Source: Anaerolineae bacterium (GTDB lineage: Bacteria > Chloroflexota > Anaerolineae > Aggregatilineales > Phototrophicaceae). From it: a DNA stretch of 29,350 nt. The translations under genes were made by a program, and so were the position numbers. The notes under the pieces are model-generated. The model was not told the origin of the DNA and did not search any database. It saw only the letters and a program-made list of their open reading frames with translations. Location of the stretch: assembly GCA_028284565.1 (NCBI GenBank), contig JANQRM010000310.1:1-29350 (forward strand). The letters run 5' to 3'. Positions 14,610-22,816 of the stretch are shown here, one piece after another (the stretch's first letter is position 1; each line of letters begins with the position of its first letter).

Positions 14610-14618
14610 AATATAGCA
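14610..14618 (-). promoter_or_regulatory. Candidate extended -10 promoter of paralogue B
   Basis: On the minus strand TGC precedes TATATT (14610-14615), 36 bases before the chosen start. A second TATATT at 14595-14600 with TTGATT 19 bases upstream is an alternative. Confidence 0.33.
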
Positions 14619-14715
14619 TAATCAAACTCATGGAAAGTTGTATCAGGCACGGGGATAGGACACACCTGGTCAGGTGGCTAGTTTTCAACTTTTTATGAAG
14701 ATTATCACCGAATGT

Positions 14716-15684
14716 CTACATTGATTTCTTATACTCCAGCCACGCAGGTTGTGGTTGGAAGCCAAGTTTCAGGTTGATGTCATACATGGGATTGTTTTCT
14801 TCATTTTCTGTGCTGACAATTTTGTAACCTCGTGCTTGATAATGAGCAATCGCACATACTTTGACGGCTGTGGCTAATCCCTTGCGACGATGACGACGGA
14901 CCACCCCGGTTAGATGCGTATAGAGCTTGCTTTTATCGCCATCTGAAATTGTTGCACCCGTCAAGGCAACATAAGGTTTATCAGGCAGGGATTCATCAAC
15001 AGCGATATGAAAATTGCTTAGGTCAAATTCAGGCGATGTATGAACTTTGTTGACCCAGATATCATATTGTACCGGAGTAGGGGCATCTGTTGATGGGACA
15101 TCAGCATCTGTCTCATTCAGCACATCATACCACTTACGAAAGGCTTGCTCGTCAGAGTCGATGAGTTCCTGCAAACTATAGATTCTAATGCCTATGTTGC
15201 TGACATTTTCTAGTAGACTATCATAATCAGTTGCATCGAAGGCTTGCACATCGAGTTCAGAGCGAGGTTCGCGTAGGGTCTGAGTAAAACCGAGGCGCTC
15301 TACAAATTGAATACCAGCTGTTTGATCTTCACGCGTATAGGTGAAAATTTCATCCGCGCCTTTATCAAGCATTTTCTGCAACATGACTTGATAGAATAAC
15401 GTCCCAATTCCCCGATTCCGCCAATCAGGATGTACATTCAGTCCAAAAAAATATCGCCCCTCCCGATGCATCCAATACATATCCATATAATCGCCGACGG
15501 CAACCACTTGATTATCCCACTCCACTATCACGCGCTGAACAAAATATTGCGGGTCGCGCTTCTCATCACGGCGTTTGAGTTCTTCGGCTGTCGTGATATC
15601 CGGCGACCAAACAACATTATCGATCTCTGCGGTTGCTTGATAATCAGCATCACTCATATCAAAGTTCCGAATCCGAAACATCAT
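14716..15684 (-). CDS. Protein with two GNAT acetyltransferase domains
   Basis: GNAT enzymes move an acetyl group from acetyl-CoA to an amine. The 322-residue product has two such domains. The first (about 1-150) has the CoA-binding motif VHPDWRNRGIGTLFYQVML and a GIQFVERLGF end. The second (about 165-322) has LTGVVRRHRRKGLATAVKVC, then ENNPMYDINLKLGFQPQPAW. Tandem GNATs of this size occur in mycothiol synthase and in many uncharacterised proteins; there is no basis to name a substrate. The start is one of two adjacent ATGs (15684 or 15681) after AGGAAGGG. The gene lies downstream of the SGNH hydrolase but has its own extended -10 promoter. Confidence 0.85.
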   Translation of the reverse strand: MMFRIRNFDMSDADYQATAEIDNVVWSPDITTAEELKRRDEKRDPQYFVQRVIVEWDNQVVAVGDYMDMYWMHREGRYFFGLNVHPDWRNRGIGTLFYQVMLQKMLDKGADEIFTYTREDQTAGIQFVERLGFTQTLREPRSELDVQAFDATDYDSLLENVSNIGIRIYSLQELIDSDEQAFRKWYDVLNETDADVPSTDAPTPVQYDIWVNKVHTSPEFDLSNFHIAVDESLPDKPYVALTGATISDGDKSKLYTHLTGVVRRHRRKGLATAVKVCAIAHYQARGYKIVSTENEENNPMYDINLKLGFQPQPAWLEYKKSM

Positions 15685-15719
15685 ATAACCCTTCCTAGGT
15701 ATCGGTAAGCCATCTGCTA

Positions 15720-15728
15720 ATTGTAACA
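15720..15728 (-). promoter_or_regulatory. Extended -10 promoter of the GNAT gene
   Basis: On the minus strand TGT precedes TACAAT (15720-15725, 5/6). The start codon is about 36 bases downstream. No convincing -35 is found. Confidence 0.4.
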
Positions 15729-15765
15729 GCTTTTGTGACCCGTTCTAGCCTTTTATGGAGATTAA

Positions 15766-17430
15766 TTATTCGGCGATACCTTGTGATTGTAAGGCATCAA
15801 ACAACAACTCAGCTGTTATCCGATGTCCCTCTGCATTCCAATGTCCATCGCCGGGAATGAACAGGTAGCTATAAACATTGCGATTGCTTGTCTCTGCTAA
15901 TTCATTGTAGACACCACGGGTGAGAATCAGTGGCACATCTAAGGGAGCTAGAATGTCACTGAGGCGTTTGTGAGGCAAATCAATATCCCAAACCCAACCC
16001 GCTTGCTCCTCTTGGAAATAAGTCGAGAGTTCTGTTACACGTTCAGCTGTGATGTCAATAGCTAGCACCATGAAATCACTACCCACTGAGTGTACTTCGT
16101 TTGCCCAAATCTCATAGGCGCGTTGTGTCCGTTCCCATGCTTCGGCATAACCTTCAATTTCGGGTTCCCGCAGATAGATGTAGGTCTGGGGATGGACTTT
16201 GCCCAAATCCCCAGTAATCGTCACTTGTTGACGCGGAGGAGCCAATACCTGCCGTAGCATCTCGGTGATATTCAAATCAGTAAGGATGCTTGGCAAGGAA
16301 TCAAAGGCGCGTTGAGCAAGGTCAACTTGTGGTGCATTCGTTGCGCTTCCTTCACTGAGGACAGTGACGGTATCACTATCAATCAAGAAGTCGAGGTTAC
16401 GGTCCGGATAAAACTGTTGCGGATGATTATCCACTACATCATTGATATAGAAGCTATGAATCACCAAATCTGGCGAGAACTTTTTGCCTTCATGGTGATA
16501 ATAGAGATAACCTTGCAGTGTTCCCCAGCCAGTTGTGCCGACTGCGATGACTTCAAAGGATTTGCGGTCGGGTGTCGTGTGGTCAGCAAGCAAATTTGCT
16601 AATTGGACAGCAAAGGTGTCTTCATAATCCACCTCGCGCGCCTCGACAAACGAATCGCCGATAATCAAAATCCGATACATATCATTCGACTTTTCATACG
16701 GCACATCCGGACCCCGAAAGCCCAAGCTATTGTATTCAATCAGCGTGTCAAAATAGCCGTCGAGTGACCAACGTAAAGTCGTGTTGATATTTGTTCCCCA
16801 ACCTGTCAACGGGCCCCACGCTGGACCACCCCCATATTCGATCATTTCCAAAACAGGCGCGGACACAGCAGACGTTTGTGCTTCGTAATTGCTCATATCC
16901 GATTCATCCAATGGCGCAGTAACATCTTCAATCAAAGTCTGCCGTTGCCACATTGCAATCGCAGAGGTAATCCGAGAAGCCAGTACCAATTCCAAGATGA
17001 GAAACAAGATCAAAAATGTGCCGACGAGAATAGTAAAGTTGATCAATTTCTCACGGGTACGCGGTTGGAGCAGTCGACTCAAGATAAACAAGCCAATTTG
17101 TAAACTAATGAATGTCACAAGGACGATGTCACGACCAATCAGGTCACTAGGTAGCAGAAGTAAGCAGAGGATAATCAGCAGCACACTCCATCCGATAGGT
17201 AACAAGAGACGGGGAACTGGAATTTTGGATACTTGTCGTTGCCACCAAGTATCAGAGATGAGATACAGACCGACACTTAGGAGTACCAACCCAATCACTG
17301 GCAAAGATGAGGTATCCACCTGCTCCCAAAGTGGGACAGCTAGCATCAACCAACCAGCACTAATCACAAATAAGAATGTAAACAGCAGGTGCAAACTAAG
17401 GGAAATGCGCTGGGTTCGTGTGTCGCTCAT
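15766..17430 (-). CDS. Membrane-anchored SGNH/GDSL-type hydrolase
   Basis: SGNH hydrolases cut or form ester bonds; membrane forms often add or remove acetyl groups on surface polysaccharides. The 554-residue product has four or five hydrophobic segments within 12-150 and an extracytoplasmic SGNH domain from about 250. Block I is RILIIGDSFVEAREV (S260), a glycine block is GTTGWGTLQGY (about 298-308), block III is HSFYINDVVDN (N330), and block V is GDGHWNAEGH with D528 and H530. A complete Ser-His-Asp set is therefore visible. The preceding segment WGTNINTTLRWSLDGYFDTL and NSLGFRGPDV is commonly seen in exported SGNH proteins that recognise capsule-like targets. It neighbours a GT-C glycosyltransferase. 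Substrate not known. Confidence 0.85.
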   Translation of the reverse strand: MSDTRTQRISLSLHLLFTFLFVISAGWLMLAVPLWEQVDTSSLPVIGLVLLSVGLYLISDTWWQRQVSKIPVPRLLLPIGWSVLLIILCLLLLPSDLIGRDIVLVTFISLQIGLFILSRLLQPRTREKLINFTILVGTFLILFLILELVLASRITSAIAMWQRQTLIEDVTAPLDESDMSNYEAQTSAVSAPVLEMIEYGGGPAWGPLTGWGTNINTTLRWSLDGYFDTLIEYNSLGFRGPDVPYEKSNDMYRILIIGDSFVEAREVDYEDTFAVQLANLLADHTTPDRKSFEVIAVGTTGWGTLQGYLYYHHEGKKFSPDLVIHSFYINDVVDNHPQQFYPDRNLDFLIDSDTVTVLSEGSATNAPQVDLAQRAFDSLPSILTDLNITEMLRQVLAPPRQQVTITGDLGKVHPQTYIYLREPEIEGYAEAWERTQRAYEIWANEVHSVGSDFMVLAIDITAERVTELSTYFQEEQAGWVWDIDLPHKRLSDILAPLDVPLILTRGVYNELAETSNRNVYSYLFIPGDGHWNAEGHRITAELLFDALQSQGIAE

Positions 17431-17468
17431 AGAATAACAAATAGCTACATAATCAAATTTCGGCAGGG

Positions 17469-17497
17469 ATTGTAGTGCAAAGCCAGCACTTCAACAA
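17469..17497 (-). promoter_or_regulatory. Candidate promoter of the SGNH gene, in a divergent promoter region
   Basis: On the minus strand TTGTTG (17492-17497) and TACAAT (17469-17474) are separated by 17 bases. On the plus strand a perfect -35 TTGACA lies at 17504-17509, but the best -10 at 18 bases is poor (TACGCT), so I do not call a plus-strand promoter for the next gene. Confidence 0.35.
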
Positions 17498-17576
17498 CAT
17501 GGATTGACACTCAACTAACTTTTCCACTACGCTGATAATGGTGTATGACTTTACTCAACCCTATGGGAGTCCAAAT

Positions 17577-19385
17577 ATGAAACGTTGGTTGTTAGTTATC
17601 AGCCTCATCATCTTGACACTTGGCTTATCGTTTTTTTCACTCTCCGCAGAAATTGACCCCAATACAGATAACCTAGCAAGTATGGCGGGGTATTATCCCT
17701 CAGATACTCTCTTCTTCGCGGCGACTCGCATTGATGAAGCCTATATCAATGAATTAGATGATTTGCTCAGTGTGATTACGGAGCCACTTGCACAATTTGG
17801 CATTCCACCCATCGGCATTACACAGGCGTTGACTCTAGGCACAGGCTTCGATGCCAATGCGATTCTGGATTGGCTGGGCGGTACAGCGGCTGTCGGGATA
17901 CCTAAAGTTGTCCAAGAAACGTCCTTTGGCACTGAATTATTACCGACAGAGTTTTATGTGGTTATCTCGTTAGCAGATCGTGAGATGGCACTGACTTTCT
18001 TAGATGAGAACTTGGTGGGATTTGAGCGTATAGAAGCTGATGGCATAGTGCAATATCGCAATCCTGCACTCTATGTCCAAGTCACACAAGAAGTAATGGT
18101 GTTTTCCGCTGTCCCCTTCCTGCCGGTTTTAGCACCAAGCGAATCGTTACTAGATACCCAGAGCTATCAAGATGCCCTGTTTGAATTACCATTAGATAAT
18201 TACAACATCCTGATGTATCTGGATATGCCAACCTTAGTAGATGCACAACTCCAAATCTCTCAAGTTCCACCAAATGTCGTCAAAACAAATATCAGTGGTC
18301 TGGCAATTGGCTTCGGCAAAATTGATCAGACCAATTTGGTGATTGATCTTGTGCAATTACCAGAAGACCCCTTCATGTACGATGGAATTGGGCAAGTTAG
18401 TCGAGAGTTCTTACAACGCATTCCAGCCCAAGCATCTGCGTTCATGCAAGTCAGTGATTATACGAATGTTTATCACAGTTTTACTCAATTTATGGATGAT
18501 CTGGCAGTATCATTTAACGAACCGATGATCCCATCCGAAGAATTCAGCAATCAATTCGCCCAAATAGGTATCAATCTTGAAGCTGATATTTTATCGTGGG
18601 TAACCGGAGACTTTGTTACATTCTCTCATATCGACGCCCTACCAATCGTTCAAGATGCTTTAGCGTATGAACTCGAATTAAACAATCGCTTTGCATGGGG
18701 CATCGCAATGGATACGACAGCTAACCCCGAAGCCGCAAGTCGCTTGGTCTCGAAGCTGACCGATTTGATGCAACAAGCTCAACCATCGGACGAGATTGCG
18801 CTCCGTACAGAGACAATTGCTGGCGTGGAAGCAACCATCCTTGAGATTGATGCTCAGATTCAAAACCCCTTTGTTCAAGTAGGCTGTAATGAAATCCCAC
18901 CTGTCGAAGTGGTTTCTTTTGAGATACTCCTCGCCTCAAATGATGAAGTCTTTGTCTTTGCTACTCGTCCATTGGCGGATGCGATTTTGTCAGGTGATGT
19001 GCAATCCATCGCAGATACACCTAGTTATCAACAAGCGAGTCAATATTTCTTGCCAGACCCAACATCGGTATGGTTCACAACTGGGGAAGGTTTTCTTTAT
19101 AGTACTGCGCTGAACCCCATTGGCATTCTAACGCTCTTAGGACCCCAGATTGGCTGTGTTTTTGAGAACATTCTCACGACATTTACCACACCATCCGCGG
19201 ACGCAACTCCAACACCAACACCTACTCCACCGCCAACACCCACCCCCAATTTTGAGGAAATCAATTCGGCTGTGAGTGTTTTAGAATATGCGATACAAAC
19301 CATTCAAAGCAGTTCAATCACGAGTACGATAACTCAGAATGGCACGATAAAAGTCCGTGCTGTATTGTCGTATCAAGCAAATTAA
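17577..19385 (+). CDS. Exported DUF3352-like protein
   Basis: The 602-residue product from the ATG at 17577 (GGGAG 8 bases upstream) starts with a signal peptide: MKRWLL, a hydrophobic stretch to about 23, then SLSAEIDP. Soon after comes MAGYYPSDTLFFAATRIDEA, the signature opening of DUF3352 proteins. The body has the family's alternating pattern of short hydrophobic strands (AAVGIPK, FYVVISLADREMALTFLDEN, WGIAMDTTANPEAASRLVSK). Near the end there is a Thr-Pro linker (about 558-572), then a final segment of about 45 residues. DUF3352 proteins are exported and common in Chloroflexota and cyanobacteria; their role is unknown. The open frame extends to 17538 but without a ribosome binding site. 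The gene converges on the GT-C gene with a 4-base overlap. Confidence 0.75.
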   Translation: MKRWLLVISLIILTLGLSFFSLSAEIDPNTDNLASMAGYYPSDTLFFAATRIDEAYINELDDLLSVITEPLAQFGIPPIGITQALTLGTGFDANAILDWLGGTAAVGIPKVVQETSFGTELLPTEFYVVISLADREMALTFLDENLVGFERIEADGIVQYRNPALYVQVTQEVMVFSAVPFLPVLAPSESLLDTQSYQDALFELPLDNYNILMYLDMPTLVDAQLQISQVPPNVVKTNISGLAIGFGKIDQTNLVIDLVQLPEDPFMYDGIGQVSREFLQRIPAQASAFMQVSDYTNVYHSFTQFMDDLAVSFNEPMIPSEEFSNQFAQIGINLEADILSWVTGDFVTFSHIDALPIVQDALAYELELNNRFAWGIAMDTTANPEAASRLVSKLTDLMQQAQPSDEIALRTETIAGVEATILEIDAQIQNPFVQVGCNEIPPVEVVSFEILLASNDEVFVFATRPLADAILSGDVQSIADTPSYQQASQYFLPDPTSVWFTTGEGFLYSTALNPIGILTLLGPQIGCVFENILTTFTTPSADATPTPTPTPPPTPTPNFEEINSAVSVLEYAIQTIQSSSITSTITQNGTIKVRAVLSYQAN

Positions 19386-21199
19386 TTGATGGCTTTGGGG
19401 TACGTCGGGGATAATCGAAATTGAATCGTTTCCGGCGCACATTGCCCAATTTGCCCAGTAGTGGAAGATTCAGCCTCTGCGACGAAGGCACGAATGAATG
19501 TCCCACCTGCATCATACAGTCCTATTTGCACATACCAAGCACGCGATAAATCCAGTTCATCAGGTAATGATACAGACAGCCGATCCGTATAAACCTGCTC
19601 AACTTCCAGCACTGGAAATGGCAAGTTACCACCTTGGAGCATCGTATCCGTCTGCGACAGGATATAACGTGTATCTCCAACGACACAGGTTTCTTGCTCA
19701 AGGTCGATAAAATGGACAAACATACTCCAATAGCCCGTTACTGAACAAGTGGCTTGCCACCATGTCTCAATTTCAACGGATGACTGACCATCCCATGCTT
19801 GAGGTTGCGCCCACACGTTCAAGCAGGCTTCGTCTTCCCACGGTTCACGCAGAGAACCATGAAAAGCATCACGAGGCGGTTGGAAGTCAACAGCATTAAT
19901 CGGGGGTTCGATAGAAAAGGTGGGAACAATCAAGGTTAGCGGGAAGGTCACACTTGCAAACGCCAATCCAGATAAGAAAATGAGAACTATCCAGCGTGAA
20001 AAAGCGGACAAGCCAACTCCTAATACCAACGCAATTACTCCCAACATCGGGAACATCAAGCGTCCTTGTCCCGCATTCACCAGCTGATGAAAATTCCACC
20101 ATGCACCGATAAATATGACACTAAATAGGACCAGTCCAACCGTCTCCCATCTTATGCGTCGATATAGTTTATCTCGGACGACTAGCCACACGAATCCCAA
20201 TACACCTAGCACGGTGAGTAAACCCACCCAGAGATAGAACCACACAGGCGCAGAGACATTGAACCAGCCAAATAAGCCCCAAAAGGAGAAGAACATCCCG
20301 CGCAATTCACCTATCAAATCGGGGATACGACCGATGCGCGCACTCGTCGCTTGAGCTAGTGGAACTGCCGCCGAGAAATCGCCAAATCGCGTCCAATTAT
20401 CGACATACCACCAGCCCGCAATCAGCAATCCAATCAATATTATGATAAGGAGATAGAGGAGCCGACGGTAAGCAGGCACTCGTGCGGGAAATCGTCCAAA
20501 GAGCAAACTCAGAATTATAACTGGATAGAGAACTAACCCACTTGCTTTAGCAAGAGCATTCAAGCCCAGAAGTATCGCCAAGAAAATAATTAGAACAACC
20601 GAAATCTCCCGACTGAATAACCAAAGATAGGCGAAGAGTGATAAAGTGGTCAGAGCCGTTACGAGCGTATCGTTCGACACAATAGTATGGATATGCAAAA
20701 ATTGCGGATTAAACATCACCAGCGAAACAACCAGTAACGCCAATCGTGGACACTGTGGCACAAGCAGTCGAGCTAGCCCATAAATCCCAACCAACGTGAT
20801 ACCACCCAACACACTGCTGAAGACCCGTACAACCCGCACTGCCAAGCCCGTATTCTGCCAAGCATCCCCTGTATGCACGACGAAGTTCTGATTATCCTGT
20901 GCAGAGGGTTCGCCGATTTGTGTATGAGGATTCCGTGTATAGTCGATTAAGAAGTTCGAGGTGTTGATGGGGCGAATAAGGAGAGCTGATACTTGATGAT
21001 ACAGGGGTGCATGGAAGGTCATCTGTTGCCATGCATAATCATTGGGATTGTCTTTCGGCGGGAGTTCACCAGTCTCTGCGATATGCTGAATCATAGCAAA
21101 GTGATAATACGCATCCGGTCCCTCAAACAGAGGGGTCGAGAGATTCCATTCAATTGCTAGGCAGGCATACAAAAAAAGGAAAATCAATAAGGAACGCAA
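19382..21199 (-). CDS. GT-C family membrane glycosyltransferase (PMT/ArnT-like)
   Basis: GT-C enzymes transfer sugars from lipid-phosphate donors to targets outside the membrane. The 605-residue product has a first membrane helix, then TPLFEGPDAYYHFAMIQHIA with the acidic residue (D29) expected in the first outer loop, and FHAPLYHQ further on. About ten more membrane segments run to residue 430, and a C-terminal beta domain of about 170 residues follows, as in related Chloroflexota proteins. The only in-frame start is the TTG at 21199; a stop lies eight codons upstream and there is no ribosome binding site. An overlapping frame (ATG near 21284) reads into the same region, so the true start may involve an undetected frameshift near the T-rich stretch at 21172-21178. 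Acceptor and sugar are unknown. Confidence 0.82.
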   Translation of the reverse strand: MRSLLIFLFLYACLAIEWNLSTPLFEGPDAYYHFAMIQHIAETGELPPKDNPNDYAWQQMTFHAPLYHQVSALLIRPINTSNFLIDYTRNPHTQIGEPSAQDNQNFVVHTGDAWQNTGLAVRVVRVFSSVLGGITLVGIYGLARLLVPQCPRLALLVVSLVMFNPQFLHIHTIVSNDTLVTALTTLSLFAYLWLFSREISVVLIIFLAILLGLNALAKASGLVLYPVIILSLLFGRFPARVPAYRRLLYLLIIILIGLLIAGWWYVDNWTRFGDFSAAVPLAQATSARIGRIPDLIGELRGMFFSFWGLFGWFNVSAPVWFYLWVGLLTVLGVLGFVWLVVRDKLYRRIRWETVGLVLFSVIFIGAWWNFHQLVNAGQGRLMFPMLGVIALVLGVGLSAFSRWIVLIFLSGLAFASVTFPLTLIVPTFSIEPPINAVDFQPPRDAFHGSLREPWEDEACLNVWAQPQAWDGQSSVEIETWWQATCSVTGYWSMFVHFIDLEQETCVVGDTRYILSQTDTMLQGGNLPFPVLEVEQVYTDRLSVSLPDELDLSRAWYVQIGLYDAGGTFIRAFVAEAESSTTGQIGQCAPETIQFRLSPTYPKAIN

Positions 21200-21720
21200 T
21201 GTTTTGAGCCAGATTATTTACTAATTGTTCAGGTGGTGTGACGGGTTGATTAGGCGAACAGGCGGAATTCAAACTCATCTTTGGTACAGATGATGAAGTT
21301 CTTATATGAAAAATGTAAATTTTATGTAAATTCGAGTCAAGTACCGTTAAATCAATTGGGCTGGATGTCAACTCCAACTAGGATGTTGCACAGTCTTCAC
21401 TGATAACTTCTGAGAATTGAAATACAGCTACAAGCAAAGACACTTAATTCTATATAGCGTTGTCCGCAACCTCATGAAGGGTGGTAAGATTTCAGAAGAG
21501 GTTTCTAAGGTTCTCATCTGTCTTTATGCCTAACCTAATTAATTTATCCCCACCCCCAGCCTCTCCCCAATTCTTGATGAGGGGAGCTTACTAGGGGTCA
21601 AGATAGCTCATTATGATCAAATCAGTAGCGGACAAGCCTTATATCCCCCCTTCTGTTACAATGCCCTCATCGACAACAACCGCTATCGGTGGATGCTTGC
21701 GGAATCCACAGAAAGGACAT
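21200..21720. other. Intergenic region, about 520 bases, no convincing gene
   Basis: No reading frame here looks like a real gene. It contains a frame of about 38 codons (from 21418 to a stop at 21529-21531) with a superficially protein-like segment, and frames overlapping the uncertain start of the GT-C gene. The right end has a hairpin-forming C-rich and G-rich motif (21563-21586). From 21613 the frame of the methyltransferase gene is open, but I place its start at 21721. Confidence 0.5.
21563..21586. repeat. Hairpin motif CTCCCC...GGGGAG, probable dispersed repeat
   Basis: CTCCCC (21563-21568) pairs with GGGGAG (21581-21586) around a 12-base loop, preceded by CCCCACCCCCAGC. Sequences of this type (CCCCAGCCCCTCCCC...GGGGAGGGG) are, as far as I know, widespread intergenic repeats in Chloroflexota and cyanobacteria. 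This appears to be a single, slightly degenerate copy. Confidence 0.45.
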
Positions 21721-22731
21721 ATGACATGCGCGATACTCACCTGCTCACCCTACTTCCGAGATTTAGCCCTCAATGAACTTCAACGACATCATCCCCACTT
21801 AAGAATCGGCCAAACGCTCTCCCAACAAAACATCCTCCTCAAAAATCCCAGCACCTTCGACCATCTCACCCGTCCGTGGCGACATAAACTCCCCATCTAC
21901 CTGCATCACCTCTTCCCTGTTCATCAAATTGTCAATTTAGATGGCACAACAGACGATTTACCTTATCTCAAAGAAGTCTGTTCACAATGGGATAAGTTTC
22001 CTTATATCGCTCAAGTTCGCCATCATCCAGCACTCAGCTTAGATTACAGTGATTGTGAACTTGAAACCTATATCCCAACAAAAGTAGCGAATTCACCCAC
22101 AATACAAGAACCTCGTGGACGCATTCTCTCCATCCTAATCCTTCCCACCACAAACGGACTTCAAGCCTTTATCGGAATGTCTTGGGGAACGCAAAATATA
22201 TCAGGTTGGAAAGGGGGTAGATGTCCAATAGTTGAACCTGTTGCAAATAGAGCAGGTTATAAATTGATTGAAGCCTTACGCACTTTTGGAATCAAACTCC
22301 ATCCTAGAGGGCCTGTCTTGGACTTAGGCGCATCCCCCGGCGCATGGACAGAAGTTTTGCTAAGACGAAATCAACAGGTGACAGCCGTTGCACCCACTCC
22401 CATGTACCACTGGCTGGATAATCATAAGGATGTTGATCACGTCCCACTGATTGCAGAAGCATATCTACTGAAATGCCAAATGTCTTTTGACGTAATAACC
22501 AACGATATGATACTTGACGCTCAATACTCGGCATGGCTCATGGTGGAATACGCGAGGTTTTTGCGGTCACGAGGAATCGCCATTATGACCCTCAAACTCC
22601 GCCAACACAATCAACGGCGTGTTATGGATCATAGTTATCGAATTTTGCGGAAAATCTACAAAATCATTGGGGTGCGGCAACTAGTAAGCAATCGTCGCGA
22701 AGTCACGCTCCTTTTACAGAAGAAGTCGTAA
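21721..22731 (+). CDS. FtsJ/RlmM-like 2'-O-ribose RNA methyltransferase
   Basis: This protein probably methylates a ribose 2'-OH in RNA using S-adenosylmethionine. The start at 21721 (MTCAILTCSPYFRDLALNEL) is chosen because the conserved part begins there and AAAGG lies just before it; the frame is open to 21613. Of the 336 residues, about 1-165 form an N-terminal domain like that of RlmM. The Rossmann part has DLGASPGAW (201-209) for SAM. The FtsJ catalytic tetrad K-D-K-E is complete: K181 in NRAGYKLIEA, D262 in FDVITNDM, K292 in IMTLKL and E327 in NRREVTLLL. RlmM acts on 23S rRNA C2498 in Proteobacteria; whether this one does is not known. A large hairpin follows the gene. Confidence 0.82.
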   Translation: MTCAILTCSPYFRDLALNELQRHHPHLRIGQTLSQQNILLKNPSTFDHLTRPWRHKLPIYLHHLFPVHQIVNLDGTTDDLPYLKEVCSQWDKFPYIAQVRHHPALSLDYSDCELETYIPTKVANSPTIQEPRGRILSILILPTTNGLQAFIGMSWGTQNISGWKGGRCPIVEPVANRAGYKLIEALRTFGIKLHPRGPVLDLGASPGAWTEVLLRRNQQVTAVAPTPMYHWLDNHKDVDHVPLIAEAYLLKCQMSFDVITNDMILDAQYSAWLMVEYARFLRSRGIAIMTLKLRQHNQRRVMDHSYRILRKIYKIIGVRQLVSNRREVTLLLQKKS

Positions 22732-22745
22732 CGCCTTCTCTTCAT

Positions 22746-22785
22746 ATTTGCCCTAGCAAACCTCACGTTTCCTGCTAGGGTAAAT
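22746..22785. terminator. 13-bp hairpin between the methyltransferase and MFS genes
   Basis: ATTTGCCCTAGCA pairs with TGCTAGGGTAAAT (one G-T wobble) around a 14-base loop. It lies 15 bases after the methyltransferase stop and 31 bases before the MFS start. There is no U-run after it, so it may be an imperfect terminator, an mRNA stabiliser, or an operator-type palindrome for the MFS gene. Confidence 0.5.
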
Positions 22786-22816
22786 GTCTCCCAACTAAAT
22801 AGTCTCACCATTGCCT

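Noticed and set aside
19100..19300. Minus-strand frame with a Gly-Val repeat (VGVGVGV)
   Set aside because: It is the antisense shadow of the Thr-Pro linker of the DUF3352-like protein.
21418..21531. Short frame with a ribosomal-S7-like stretch (NLMKGGK) in the 21200-21720 gap
   Set aside because: Only about 38 codons, no good start or ribosome binding site, and the similarity is a few residues that could be chance.
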